From positions 4,963,543 to 5,027,542 of the forward strand of contig JADWOT020000006.1 of NCBI GenBank assembly GCA_036345935.2: a stretch of 64,000 nucleotides of DNA, in the 5' to 3' direction. This DNA is from Taenia hydatigena (lineage: Eukaryota > Platyhelminthes > Cestoda > Cyclophyllidea > Taeniidae). Below are positions 13,378 to 27,015 of the stretch, piece by piece; within the stretch, counting starts at the first letter, position 1, and each line of letters opens with the position of its first letter. The translations under genes were made by a program, and so were the position numbers. The notes under the pieces are model-generated. The model made no database searches. It had not been told where the DNA came from and saw only the letters and a list, made by a program, of their open reading frames with translations.

Positions 13378-13560
13378 TGTAGTGTCCCAATACTTCATTG
13401 AAGACAAAAGAAGGCATGATACTCGGGCAGAATACATGCGCACGGCAAACGGAAGAAAAATAAGGCTTCTGGCACAGCCTAGAAGTCAGTCCACCCCGCA
13501 AAGGCAATACGGCCACCCGAGTGACTATAACCAAAATCGACAGTCAAACAAATCACTACA
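13378..13560 (-). mobile_element. Degraded solo LTR of TRIM family
   Basis: Starts TGTAGTGTCCC and ends CACTACA, 183 bp. It matches the other LTR copies in minus orientation with many substitutions. The flanks agccc and agcct agree at four of five bases, consistent with an old target-site duplication and loss of the interior by LTR-LTR recombination. Confidence 0.75.
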
Positions 13561-14922
13561 AGCCTATTTGAACCCGACCCAGCTTGACTACCGAACAGGT
13601 TCTGAGTACCTAGTTTAAATCTGTTCACAGTTGCGTGGTAAACCACGGGTGCAAATTTACATACCACTGTGTTTGGATTTGCATTATATTAGGAATGGAA
13701 AGTGATTCAATCGTCTGAAGCATTTGGGGTACCTACTCATGTCTAACACAGTTAATAGAATAGAAAGCTTGACGTAGTGGTTTAAATGCAATATTTTTTC
13801 TAAACAAATGTTAGAATATACTTATCTTTAGCATCGCATGTGTATGACGCCTCGATTTTTTCAAACTACGCAATACGTCGCAAATATGTGACATGTTTTT
13901 CTTACTGCCTCATGAGAGCTAAGTGAGTCGGATTGTGTATCAGATAGAATGGTTAAGTATGAGAAAAGTAAAGAAATTTCAAATCATCCTGGTTTGCAAG
14001 CTATTACATACTTCAGCCTCCAAACCCTAGTTGAACCGACAACTTCGGTGCAGTAAATTCCTTGTAATTTCAGGGCAAAAATCACCTCTCGCCTGGGATT
14101 GCTAATTCTCTTTGAGAGCTTGAGATCAAAAATTGAATTTCTATCTTGCCAATGACACATATTCGTACATTTTGCCTGATTTACTGTGGCTACTGTGGCA
14201 CCGTACCTCGATTCTCTGCACGCAATACACAACGAAAAGTAGATGCCAACCCTAATTGCCACTTTTTGTCCTCGTCCTCTTCTCCTCATCTGTAAGGATT
14301 GCCAAAAAACTTATTATCATCTAATCAACTGCGCTTCTGTCTGAATCATCATTAAAACTGCACGCTAAATGGTTCGGTGCAACTCGCCATACAACGTAAT
14401 TTGGAGATCTCCAAGTGCTTCTCGTTGAGCTAAGAATTTTGCTATTTATTTATTCATTTAAATTAACATAATTTAGATGCAGATTTCCTGCAGCATTGTG
14501 TTACCTCTATCATTTTAACTCTTCGTTCTTTGAGACTTCGCGATTATACTTCCGGTGGGTGGGACGCCCCATGGTAATACCTATGCTGCTCAGGTGCTTT
14601 GCCTTCTGTCGCCTTCAAGGAAATCGAAGAGGGCTGCAAAGCGTCTGCTATTTAAGCTATTTAATTTTGGCAATCGGTACAAAATTACAGAATAAATTGT
14701 TTTGGAAAGCTTTTTACAAATTAAAGCGAATACAGAGGGTTCATAAATGTCCCAAAATCTTTAAATTTCTGTGGTGTTGTGAAGAATCGGCCTATTAGGC
14801 AGGAAAATAAGTCGGATTAGGATAAAGTGAGGGCTGTGTTGAGCTTGTTCTCATGGATGTCAAACTTCATCATGATAGCTATTCGACAATTTAGGAAATA
14901 AACTTTACACGATTGCCTGATC
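13561..14922. other. Intergenic sequence, no gene recognised
   Basis: Short open frames on both strands only. It probably contains the 3' UTR of the gene transcribed leftward from 16.6 kb. Confidence 0.4.
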
Positions 14923-16620
14923 TTAAATTGAGTCGCTCAAACGAAACAATTGATAGCCTGTTCTGTTCCCTCTTCGACTTACCGACTCATCACAGGGGAG
15001 ATTTTTAAGTCCTAATCTCTGATCCACAGTGCTTAGATAATTTGATCTGAGCTCGTTAAAAAGCCTGGCACTGTTCACTAAAGTTTCAAAAGTCGGCAGT
15101 AGACAAGGTCGCTCCAGTGACGAATTTCGAGGTGACGCCTCTATTGTGGGCTTACAGAAGGTTTGCGGAAAGGTGTTGCACCTTCTTATCTCTGCGTCGA
15201 GGCCCATTGGGGTAGTTTCTAGTGGTTCCACTAGCTGGCGTATGCTACTAAACATGTTACTGTTAACGAATTGCGATTTTGGTTGCTTGCATGAGAGATC
15301 CAGTGGTTCCTCCTTGGGCGGTGTCCATGCTCGTGCGGCTAGCATTTGACCCCAAAACGCTGTCACAAGCCATTGGTAGGTCAGTGTGGACATAGGCAGG
15401 GCATCCGGATTGGCATTGTAAAAACTACCATTAAGCGGAGCTCGTTTACGAATCGTTGAGGGTCTTTTGAGAATGGTAGAGTAGGAACAAAGTCGGTTTC
15501 TTTTCTTAGACTCTACAGAGAGTTCTTCACAGCCAAAAAACACACTGTGAAGGAGAGAAGAAAGGGGAATTTGTGGTGAGGCGTCGAAACACAATCGCTT
15601 GGGACTAAAGAGGCGCTGACGAGCGTCGATAGCATCACTGTCACCGGGCCGTTTTCGACCGAACTGGAAGATGATTGGGTCTATGGAATGAGGTGGTGTG
15701 GGCGGTGGATAAATTGGTGAGCTAAGACATGTTTTCTCTTCTCTTGATTGCGAATCATCGGAGAGTTCAGCCTCCGCCAAGTGGAATGTCTCAATTGCAA
15801 GTCTAAAGTTGAAAATAAATAGCTTTAGCTTAAATATCGAAGGTACATTAGTACCCAACTGTTCAAAATTTTACACTAAATTGTGCAGAATTCACAAAAT
15901 AATAAGTTAGAAGCCCCAGTTTTTCGATTTGTCAGGATGAAGATGAAATAAAAAATATGTTTTTCGTGACACCAAATCAATTTTTAAAAGTATTGCATCG
16001 CATGGCAATTTAGGGGTGGACGCTCTGCAATTTTGTCTCCCGATTTAAGGCCACTTGGGCTATCGGGTTAGTCCTACTTGTCAACCAACAAATGACTGCA
16101 AATTATTGAGCTTGATTAGCTTTTCTCATTAAAGAATTCAATCGTCTATTAGCAACAGTGAACCGATGTGACTCTCAAAAGGGTATTCAACTCGAGATAA
16201 GGTACAAGGGACGGGACTACCAGTTACATCCGAGTGTGGCGCTCATGCACACCTTGGGACCTGCGTTCTCCAATGAATAGACATATTAAACAATTGCAAA
16301 TTAAATAGATTGCAGTATTTATTTAAAAAGTAATGACATTTTCAGGTATGCCCATGAGCCCATTAGTGATTTGGAGGAGGTGAATGGAGCATAACCTACC
16401 TGAGAATAAACATGGCTTCACAGCAAGAGATAACGAGAGCGAGAGTTCCAACACACCACAGAAATGCGGTTAACCCGTAAATTCTCCTCCGCGAGGGGTA
16501 AGGGAGGGGAAGGCAAATGGCGCCTTTCTGAGAGGCGAGTGCAAAGATGTACCCCAAGGCGAATTGCAATTGGCCGGTGCCAGAGGTAGGTGGGCGCGAC
16601 GCCATTCTGTCTCGCTCCAT
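14923..16620 (-). CDS. Unidentified nuclear-type protein with PLDLS motif, two exons
   Basis: The long 3' exon (15802-14923) encodes 292 residues and starts after a clean acceptor (ttcaactttag). It contains EEPLDLSCKQPK, which fits the PxDLS motif by which transcription factors bind the CtBP corepressor. It also has basic clusters (GRKRPGD, SPKRLCFD) that could be nuclear localisation signals, and is rich in Ser and Pro with no recognised DNA-binding domain. A candidate first exon (16620-16400) has a good donor (CAG|gtaggt) and its phase fits, giving 366 aa. That exon encodes a hydrophobic stretch (LTAFLWCVGTLALVISCC), odd for a nuclear protein, so it may instead be 5' UTR or belong to another isoform. 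A transcriptional regulator is inferred from the motifs alone; I do not recognise the family. Confidence 0.5.
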
Positions 16621-18170
16621 TCCCCCTAGAAGTGGGCGCTAATGTGGTTTGGAGCGTGCGTGCATGTATGCATCCCAACTTGCACACACGCGCGCAAGGG
16701 AGAGGGGAAGAGGAGAAGTGCAGGAGGTGTGCATGCACGCGGATGCAATCACATCGGGAGAGTGAGGCATGCAAGTGCGCACGTGTCATCAAGCTGGCCA
16801 ATTAAAATGCTGCAGTTGCGGCATTTCGACGAATGATATTGTAGGCATCCGCATGCTGCAAAGGCTTTATGATAGTCATTTTCAAGGGCTATTTGGAGAC
16901 TGTGGTTATGGAATTTTAAGCTGTACATCCAATTTTTAACACTCTTGGCCTGTAATACTTCCCTTCTTTAGTCTCACTGCCTCCATTTATGCTAGTTTTG
17001 TTCCTTTAAAGATATTTGAAAAATTCCAATTAGCAGACAACTAAGGCCTTTAAGGTAGTAATGCTTATGCTAACACCGGCGATTGTATCAGATGCACGCC
17101 AGTTTTCAAGAGTAGATTAACTACTCATCGGCGATTAGATCTCTCAGTATAAGTAGATACGATTTCATGCTCAAGCAAGCTTGCTGTTATTTGGAAAGTT
17201 GGTAAGTGGACTCAGCTTCTCTACCTAGAGTTTACTAATTGAATCATATTTTAAATAAAATTTTACACATACTGTTATCTTTTCTTGCTTACATGGACGC
17301 ATTCTTCAACCTTCAAGAGTCGAGTTTTTTATTTGGAGTTAAGGCATTTTGCCCACGCCTGCAGGCTTCAAATGCCCTGCCCTATCGCGTTTTCGGGGAT
17401 GACTCGAGACTCCAAAGCATTCTTCTGGTTTATATGCATGTCTAGCAGTAATGATGGCCACAAACCTTCTTTAGATGTCACCAGAGTAAAAGCCTTCGTA
17501 TCTTTATGCATCGAAAAGTAGTCATCATTAATTGTATGGCTGTTTGAATTTGATTGGCGGGAAAGAATAAAGTTGTTCCGTCTAAAACATTCGTTTTTTT
17601 AATATCTCTAACTCTTGCTGTTTAAACAGCTTTCATCGAAGGAAGTATTGCCTCTTCTCAAATAGTCAATCAAACCAAGAGGCTGAACACTAGGTACGGC
17701 AAATTCAGTTCCAATGATCTGGAGCACAATGAGTCGACAAGAGGGCATCAACTGTCCTCTTTCGCTGCATTGGCTTGCAAAACTTTGAATTCCACAAAAC
17801 ATCTCTTGAATAGTGAGAAATGATAACATTACTGCCCAAAAGTTTAACCCGTTCCTACCTCTCTTCTGTAAGTGAATTGACGAATTGCGAACGGACTGGT
17901 AAGAACATCCTTTTTAGTTGCAGAGTGTAAAACTAACTTTGACATTTCCTGCATTTTCAGTGTGGTTTGAGGAAGTCTGCGTGCACATACATACACACAA
18001 GGGCAATTTTTGAAACTCCCTCCCGCTCTCCCTCCCTTTTCTCCCCTCCTCCCTCCTCCCCTCTCTTCAGTAGAGGAGTTAACGAGCAAAAACTACATTC
18101 ACCCACAGGAGGAAGCTGGCGCTTAGCAAATGCTAATTGCCTATCCACTAAAGCGCGGAACATTTTTGTG

Positions 18171-18191
18171 CCTCCTCCTCCTCCTCCTCCT
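18171..18191. repeat. (CCT)n microsatellite
   Basis: Seven consecutive CCT units read directly from the sequence. Confidence 0.9.
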
Positions 18192-20297
18192 ATCTTGTGT
18201 CGGTAATTGTTATTACAAGTGTGAACTAGTATGTGAACATGTGTGAGTATGCTCCTGTCACATGGTGTCATAGACGTTAAAATGCATTATAGGCATGTCT
18301 TTTTTTCCATAATATTATGTCCAAAATGTATGAGCCATTTAAGTAGTCCTTCTACTCATCTAATCGTCAGTACTGTTTTTCACCATTCAGAGGTATCTTG
18401 ATTGCAGTAGCACTGTACTGATTGGTTGTGTACACCGATTTAATCTAGAGTTGAAAAAGGTCAAATTACATAACTGCAGTTATTGACAGAATAAAAGAAT
18501 GCAAGCTGTTGCCATACCCTTAGCTATGCTGGTCTTCTTAATCTCTTGAGTATCAGCCTTTATGGTGGCGGTGGCACGTCGACGTATTTAGGTTGTTTCT
18601 TATCTCAAAGCCGTGTAACACCTTTAGGGATGCGTGGAGCATTCAGGCAGAGTGATTTGCAGAATATTTGTTCCGACATTTGCAGAAACTCTACCAACTT
18701 TCCTAACAGGTTCACTATCAGAATTCCGAAGACAAAGTAGTCAGCACTATCCAATTTAACACTGAGACAAAGAGCATCTCCCATTCATTCAATTCGTCTG
18801 TATCCAAAAACTGGAATTTGGGCAAGCGGAGAGGTGCTACCAGTTCCCTGCAGTAGAAAATTCTACAGTTATAACTAAGTAGCTAACAATGCCTAAAGAC
18901 CGAAAAGACATTAATTAGGGCAGGATACAAAGATATCATCAGGGACTAGTAATGAGAAGTGGGAAGTCTGCCGCATTCAGAAATGCAAGATCTGTCGACT
19001 TAAAATACCCTACCATCATGAATTACTGTCTTTCTGCCACCGACACGTCGCTTTACAAAGATGTGACAATCAAAAGCGATGAGGAAATGGACCTCATGCC
19101 TAAATTTCAATACCTCATTTCATTTGACCTAGTCAACTTAAATGAGGTCTGAGTTACCACGAGCCAATCAGCCGACCCCCTTTTCCCAAGGAAATTGCTC
19201 GTCAGCAATCCTTGTTGTCAAGTGCCCACCCAGGTTCATTCATCATCCATCTTAAAAGTACTTTCACACAGAACAGGACAATTCAAGCCTCCGCGATCAT
19301 TTTGCGGCTTTAATGAAATATACACTCTAATATAGGGAAAAGGGCACCCATTTAACCTGGCACAAGGAAAACCTTTAGTCACAGCATGACACAGCCACAT
19401 TAATGGGTAGTCTGCAATCAACTCCGCATCGATACACTTCTTCGTGTATTCCAGAGAACTAGGAAAACCAAATGTCAACTCATCCATTGCCCTACTTTAG
19501 CATACTGCCGCGGAAGAATTGGCTAATGAATGGTGCCAGCACTACCGTTTGATGGGCAATGCCCGCGTACCTCCTACAAATGACAACAATCCTCGGCTCA
19601 CTCGATTACTTTTGGCACCGAAAAGCAAAACGCCAGCACCGCCATCTCCTCCTCCAACTCAATGCCTACCTCGCTTCTTCCTCCTCCACAATGTGACCCA
19701 AATGTCGTCCAAGCAGCGTCCAAACTCTGGCCTAAATCTCTGACCGGTCTGTGACAGCGCCCGCCTTAAATGATGGGCAAAGCCCGATACACATCCCGAT
19801 GTCCCACCTTTATGCCCTTCCGCCTACCAACTTTATGTGCGCCCTGTCACATATGACACGTTCTTTGTCAAATCGCGGCGACCAAAGTCCGATGCGAACA
19901 CATTAGCTGGGCTTAAAACAAAGGCAACACGAAGCGCTCCTACGCCATGGACAATTTCACGAACTAGCAACTAAATACCACAGCTTCCAAGCAAGCATTC
20001 CATCCTCTCCCACTCATCATACCGTAATACTGCTGTTTAGAGAAAAGCACAACAAGCCCACCACAAATTCCACTAATGTTCACTTAATCCCTCATTCCCG
20101 CTCCTCTCTCCCATCTCCCCACGTAACTTCAACAGCCACCCTACACTCTCAAGCATAGCTAAAAATTAAAGGAGATGAAAGATGATAAAGGAAATCGCAC
20201 GACATCTGCAGCTGGAGCAAAAACGCTTTCTCTTTGCTGTTCTGTTGAATCTACAAGCCGCATCGATGGGTAAACAAAATAATGGCACTAAAACAAA

Positions 20298-20300
<3 letters not shown>

Positions 20301-20328
<28 letters not shown>
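20301..20328. repeat. (CA)14 microsatellite
   Basis: Fourteen uninterrupted CA units, with a short GA tract just after. A second, shorter CA-rich stretch lies at about 20927-20940. Confidence 0.95.
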
Positions 20329-20331
<3 letters not shown>

Positions 20332-21040
20332 CGAGAGAGATCCGCGTTATATCACGTTGTCAGTGCGTGTCCCCGCATCCCACTCCAACCGCCTCAGTTG
20401 TTGCTGTTGTTGCGCTTTTTCTGAAATCAAAAGAAAGGAAATTTTGCTGAAAAGTTCGTGGGCCAATTTCAACCCTACCAACCCTCCTTATTAGGAAAAA
20501 CGATTCCGATGGATCACGTAAGCGCTAGAAAAATCTCCTATTACAAATAAATGAAAGACACGTGACATAACACTTTTTGTCAGAAGGAATCGGAATATAC
20601 TCGCAGTGAGGAGAAACAATTCCTCGCATCCAATGAAGACAACTGATAGGAATTATGCAATTCCGCTATTATTCATTCCTCTGCGTGAATGTGTTGAGCT
20701 GTCAACCGGGCCGGAGGACAAGGAGGAGGGAAGCAACCGCGAACGCCTTCTCTCCACCCCAAACACCACTTCTGTGAGACGGACTACAGTCACTCTCCAC
20801 ACCTTCCCCCCACCCTCAAACCCCAACCTCCAACCGACACTCCACTGCTTTAGCGAACGAACACACGTCTTCACACCAACACCCACACACAGAGGCAGCA
20901 AAACAAAGGATGCAAATAAACATTCCACACACACACACACAGACACGCAACACACCTAGTGCAAGGTAGCTTAAGCAGTCGACGCACACACACCCGCGCA
21001 TGCAAAAAACATGACTACAGCTAGTCTTGTCGTTTCCTTT

Positions 21041-24000
21041 TCACAAGAGGACAGATCTGGTGGAAGCCTTTTTAAAGTGTTTAAAGCTTTCGAAATCTGC
21101 AAAGCCAAGACCATCAGATGCTTTTACCTGGGGCTGATGAGGAGTAAAACTGGCGCAGCCTGAATGGGAGGAGGAAAGTGATCCGCGAAGGATGTTGCCG
21201 CCAGCTCCAGTAGGGCCACCTCCACGACCACCTCTGCTACGCCTTTTTTGACGGCGCGAGGAGCCTGCCGTCTGATGGATTGCGGCGTGTATCTCCGGAG
21301 TAATGGGAATCTCAAGGCGGGCCAGGGATTGAGGGCACGATTGTGGTGATTGATCTGGCGTCATTTAAAAATGCTTTGCCAGTAAAATGCTACAACGCAG
21401 CAGTAGTAATCTACCGCTATTGGACTAGAAACCATACCTGGTTGAGATGGAGAATCACCGCTCAATTTGGTTGCCACACCGCTAGAGTGACCTTGTCGAA
21501 CCTGCGGCTTCGTGCCCTTGGGCAATCTCTTCAACTAAGCCAAGCATAAGCGTAAGATTCGATAGCAGACAAGAGCAATACTGACCAAAATACCAGTTAA
21601 TAGTGCACATCGGTCGGTTATGTGCCAGACTATGCTAGAGGGCACGCCTTCACTACAGAATTTGAGTATTTTTCATCGATCTAACCACCAAGTAGGTCGA
21701 AAGAGATACTTGCAGTTAGGAGAAAGTAACATTGGGGATAGCAAAATAGCAAGGCGGTCTAAGCACAACCATTCGTAATGGTCATCATGATTCAACTAAC
21801 ACCTGCGAAACTATTAATACGTTTGCCATCGACGCCAAAAATGTGTGACGTTGTTAGCCATTTTGCAATGGTCGGAGGCGCCAAATTGCGTTACAAACCT
21901 GATACATTTTCTTGGCCTGAGGATGCCTACATTGTTATATGTTATCTTTTTTTCTGATGTGGTGGCGGATCTGTCTCTGGGGCCTTGTTAACGAATCTAC
22001 TAAGTATTGCGACCGAAGCAAAGACGTTTCCATTAAAGTGATCCCTCCAACGGATACTTGACTTTCCACTTCCACTCACAAGTAATAAAAAGCAATGCAC
22101 AAACCTTTTGATCCCGAAGTATGACCACATCAGTCTCAGTGCTGGCAGTGTCATCCTCCTGAGAGCCTGCAAGTCGACTTTGATCAAATCCCTCGTTGCG
22201 TTGAGGAGAGAGGTTTCTTTGCTGACGCCTATTTTTTAGATTCGCCAACGCACGAGATTGAGCTGACCGACCAAAGCTAGCGCTTCCTGGACGGAACTTC
22301 GCCCCCAAATCCTCCACCTCAATCGCCTCCGCTGCAAAGGACAGAAGACAAGAACCAATCCACTTGCATATGTCAACCACAAAGAACGCAGCATCGATGA
22401 AGGCTATCCAGCTTGGAAAATCTATAACCACAATTATTTCCTCAATGCAAGATGGAATACATAGCGTACGCAGTTGGAAGAGATAAGAAAAGCATGACTG
22501 AAAAATTGAATTTACCTGCGGTAAGCTTTATGGGGGAAAATGCTTTGCCGCCGGAAATCGAGGGATACTCCGCTGGCGGTGGTGTAAAAAGAGGATCTTC
22601 TTTGATATCAGAAGCCGATGCGGTGGGAGTAGCAGCCGTTGACATGAAGGGCAGGTCCTGTTCCGCCATTGGCATCGGGTCTGATACTTGAATCGGCTTG
22701 ACCCCATCCAAAATCTAGAAAAAGACATCCAAAGTGGGATGATCAACGAAGCACCACCTTGCGCTCTAACCCAAAGGGCATCACAGTACCTTCCGAAGCA
22801 TGATTCGACTGGGATCCATGAACGCCTCAAAGAGCGGTCTCGAAGACTGCGGGAACGTGCGTCCAAACACAGAGGGTTTTGTCAGACAGTTCCTCCTCAG
22901 TGAATCTGCAGTTTAAGTGGTGCAAATTAATGCTCTGTCGCATGACCATTACCACATCAATTATAGAAAGGCCAATTACCCGCACAGAAGGCGTTAGAAG
23001 TCGGCATTTGCTGTGCAGTCGAACGTACAATGTCATGAGGCGCACACCGTGACGCAGTAACGTACGAGGGAGCCACATTAAGGTTCAAATTCGCAGCAGT
23101 TACTGATTCCACAATAACTACATCAGCGTCAATTTCCTGAAGGAAGCAGATTAAGCTGACGATGGAGCGCTGCTAATTGACAACGAGAAAAAGGGACGAA
23201 AGGAAGATTACCTGCTCGATATGCTTGCCATTTCTAGCATTGAGAACAACCTGATGAAAGTCCGACACGTATTTGCGCAACAGAGGTGGTACTGGATTGC
23301 AGCAGGCGTACATTCCGCTTCTTTCCCTATACAAAAGGCGTGAATGCTCGTGCTACTAACTACAAACAGTAGAATCTAACAGTAAATCATGAAAAGGGAC
23401 ATACTTGGGGAGCTTTTCAGCTATCTGATGCATCATGTGATTGGGAAGGACGAAACTAAAAACAAAGAAGAAAAATAATTAGTGTTCACACATTCACCGC
23501 AATCTTCTATCTTCTAGCCTTAAAAATGCCCTCCTATCCGAATGACTTGTTCATTCAATACCTATGACAACTTAAAAACGCACTATTCAAAACATCCCAC
23601 GAAGTGTTACCTCTGATTGAATGTAGCGACTCACACTACGAGTTGATACAACCAGCTCGAGAGTGAGGTTGTTCGGGGCTTCTAACAGATTGACTACTTC
23701 CAATCAGATCACCAAATATTAGGTAATCGCATGCCAACTTGTCATTCCGCCTTCTTCAACGGATGAAGCGGAATGAAACAGCGAATAAAACATGCCTATT
23801 CCCATAATGACGTTAAAAAGACGATCAGATGAGGAGGTACAGAGTTGAAACCGCTCTCTCGACACCCTTTTCAGCACAGGGTCCAAACTATATCAACCAC
23901 AGCAAAGATAGCGCATTTGAAATTAGAGGCCAATCCGCGGCCGGTATAACATTATTTCGAATTGACAAAATACTTTACAAAGCACCTGTGAGTGGTCACA

Positions 24001-26292
24001 AAAAGGCGTGATGAGGCGGAAATGGAAAACATACGCGTGACTTTCGTCCTCCTTTCGTGCAATGGTATCTCGCAACACGCACAGATACTTAAGCGCGTAC
24101 AGCTGACGCCTGTCCAGAGACTGCCTCACCACCGCATGAGATTTTGACAGATACTCCAACGCGTTAAACTTCGGCTTCTTGTAAATCTAATGCAAGAAAG
24201 CAAAAACAAGAAAAGTAAAACGAAGTGAAGATTGCAAAATAACTAGGGCAAAAAACTGATACCCACACGCAGACAAAGCTCCTGACTACGTTGCAGAACC
24301 TCAGTTAACAGGTCTTGAGCAGCTAACAGGCCGCGAAGCACCTCAGCCACGTAGAGCAGATAGTGCGTATCTGACCGAGCATAATCTATCAACGGCTTGG
24401 GAAGAGGTCTAGGAGGAGGAAATTCACACAATAACTATAGAAAGTAACACTTCCTATTTATAATGCAAAATAAGCTAGCTTTTACTTCGACTACAAGCGC
24501 CTCTGATCATGCCATTCAAACGTGTGATATTTTAGTCCTTATGCATCACGGGAATAAAACCATACATAGACTCGAGCCATGCAACACTTTTCAGGGGCAG
24601 CTAAGATACTTCCATTGAATATCAAATGACTGTCTCAGCACGAAGGATAGGGGGACTAGTGAGAAGAGTTTTTCGTGAAAGGCTGGCACAATGAAAGTGT
24701 TCCAAAGAACTTAATAAACCAATAAGTCACAGCAAATAATTGCCACCTCTGAAGTCTTCAGCTCCCTAATGCGATACCATACAGCAGTTACTCGTAGCTC
24801 ATGGAGTTCACGATGAACTTACCTAATTCTCCAATCGGCCAACTGGAATACTTTATTAGGAAGAATCCCAACAAAACGTTGCAGAAGATAAGCAAGGGAA
24901 AAGCGTGGGAAACGAAGTGTCCGGGCTGCTTGTCCAGTGTCGAAGAGGTTAACTATGTAGACACCGAAGTCTCGCTGCAGCCACATTAAATCCAAATTGG
25001 AGCCATGAAGTACTTTCACGACCTTTGGGTTAGTGAACAAGCAGTTCAATTGGCCAAGGTGGTCATGAAGAGCAAGAGCATCAACAATGTAATCCTTGGT
25101 ACGTGTGGACAGCTGTATCAGACATGTCATTCCCAGGAATGTGCGATAACTGTGATGCTGAAAGAGGGAGCGATCACGCGAGTTATAGTTCAAGGTATGT
25201 GAACAAACATGCTCCATTACACTACTTACTTCTAAATCAACAGCGATTTCTGACGCAGTACTCATTTCCTCCAGCATATTGTTAAGGCCATCCACGGTAT
25301 CGATAATATCCAACGGTGTTTCCTCTAGAGGAGGCGGCTTTGGATTCAATGCAGGGGTATCATATTTGTAGTTCCCTAAACTCTTCCCGTACGCCTCCAA
25401 TTCTGGTAGATAGGGGTGGATGTAATCGCCAGTTTCAGGATCAGCTTCAAAAGTACAATCTGAAAGAACAAGATTGATTGATTAGGAATCGTCGAAACCT
25501 CCAAAGTAAACGTTTGAAATCAGAGGAGTTAAACACCTTGCAGGTCAACAATTGCATTTGGTTTTGACTTCAAAATGGGGAGGAACGGTGAATGACTGTT
25601 GTCTGGTCGAATAGCGAATAAATTTTGTGGCCGAACAATGTGCTTAGAAGCAAATAGCTTCGTGGTACTTCGACCAGCCACATCTCCTCTGCGTTTGTTT
25701 GAGTCAAAATCAAGAGGTGAAAAGTCATTCTACAATTCAACACAAGCAGAATATATGCTACCTCTTTCGATGTTAGCGATGTCTGCTCTCCATCCAGAGT
25801 CACAAGAAAATTTTGGGCGTTACTATTATTTGCTCTGTCGGGAAACTCTTCTTTGTCCATTACCACAGTCTAAAGGGAATAGACACTTGCAAATAACATA
25901 CCATACGATCGACGACCTCGTCGTTAATGGAGACGATAGTGTTGAATTTCTCTTCTAATGATTTAGGCTGCGGCGCGTCCATGATATTGGCCCTCCCATT
26001 TAATTCATCAATGACATCTTGAATTCTACAAAATAACAGAAAAAATAGCACCTACGCTGTCAAGATTTTACTACAATTGCCATCCATCACAGCTCGATAT
26101 TCGGCAAAGTCATTGTAATAAGTATAAGCAGGAGTGGAATTGGTAGGGAATTCATGAGAAAACTTAACAGCACTGGTAACAGCAGGAACCAGAGTCTACG
26201 ATCACCAAAATCACAAAGTTAATTCATCTTACAGAAACGAGGCGTCTTGAAGCGCTTGTTACATCGCCTTCACTATAACTGCCCTCATGCAT
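21041..26292 (-). CDS. EXOSC10: Exosome component 10 (Rrp6-type 3'-5' exoribonuclease), complete
   Basis: Seventeen exons with GT-AG sites and matching phases give 919 aa (human 885): 26292-26233, 26195-26056, 26025-25902, 25869-25762, 25729-25537, 25459-25230, 25157-24823, 24408-24267, 24186-24035, 23455-23405, 23326-23212, 23136-22980, 22905-22790, 22714-22516, 22331-22105, 21534-21438, 21354-21041. The N-terminal part fits the PMC2NT region. The DEDDy nuclease has motif I AVDLE (D283, E285), motif II HGSNLDLMWLQRD (D341) and motif III YARSDTH (Y406, D410), so all catalytic residues are present. An HRDC domain follows (LDRRQLYALKYL, PNHMMHQIAEKLP, CCNPVPPLLR). The tail has a basic RGG-like patch (RRQKRRSRGGRGGG). 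Rrp6 trims and degrades nuclear RNA with the exosome core. The last two exons are supported by phase and basic composition more than by homology. Four of the 16 introns are 30-37 nt. Confidence 0.93.
23490..23668 (+). other. Opposite-strand coding-like fragment inside an EXOSC10 intron
   Basis: Inside the 579-nt intron between exons 9 and 10, the strand opposite EXOSC10 encodes a peptide with NDLFIQYL and LPLIECSDSHYEL, broken by one stop codon. A related peptide without that stop is encoded in the inverted EXOSC10 duplicate (about 28050-28250, minus strand). I do not recognise the protein. It could be a remnant of another gene or a chance open frame kept by shared descent. Confidence 0.3.
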
Positions 26293-27015
26293 CTCAATCA
26301 CAGTATTCCAAGACAGCGTGAATGAGTTCCAAGAATATATAGACGGACCGCCGGCCCCTTGTCCATTAAAACAAAGGTACTTTAGAAATGACCTTGAAGT
26401 GAATTACTAACGAATTTGACGGCTGAAGTGAGTAATTTGGGGTGGATAAAAATAAAACTCACAAAAACGCTAAACGAAACAAAAAATGACTTTTAAGGTT
26501 TCTTGTAGGTCAATCAAATTGCCCAATTTCACGAACATCGCCAAAGTTAAACTCAACATAACTGTTCTACCAGCGAATCACTATTTTTCATTATTTATTA
26601 TAAACCTAAGCTACGAAAAATCGACAGAAATGTTATACCTACCTTGAAGCATACCTCAGCTCACTTTCCTGTGTTGCGTCCGAGTCTACCTTGGAGACAA
26701 AGAAAAGAAGAGGCAATACTTTGGCGGAATACATGTATCTTTAGCAAATGAAAATAGTTGGGACTGTAGTACTTTATCTGTTTGTGCTGCCGATTTCTGT
26801 CAAGGTCACAGAGGTGGCCATATTGCCCTTGTAATACTTTGGTTGTTAGAACTGCCGTTTTCTGTCAAGGTCACAGAGGTGGCCATATTGCCCTAGCTGC
26901 GTGGGCTGGCCTCTGGGCCATGCCAGCAGCCATTTTCCCTCTGTCCGGTGAATATATATATTCTATCCTGCCACTTTGCCTTCTTTTGCCTTAAGGGAGC
27001 CTCGGGACGCTACAT

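Larger units (their letters stand above)
16621..21040. other. Long intergenic region with simple repeats
   Basis: No exon was recognised in 4.4 kb. Pyrimidine-rich tracts (about 18015-18070), a CCT run and CA repeats near 20.3 and 20.9 kb are present. Open frames at 18952-19152 (+) and 19236-19487 (-) encode ordinary-looking peptides but lack splice or family support. Confidence 0.4.

Noticed and set aside
20301..20960. CA-rich repeats considered as a CRISPR-like array
   Set aside because: Simple dinucleotide repeats without unique spacers, in an animal genome.
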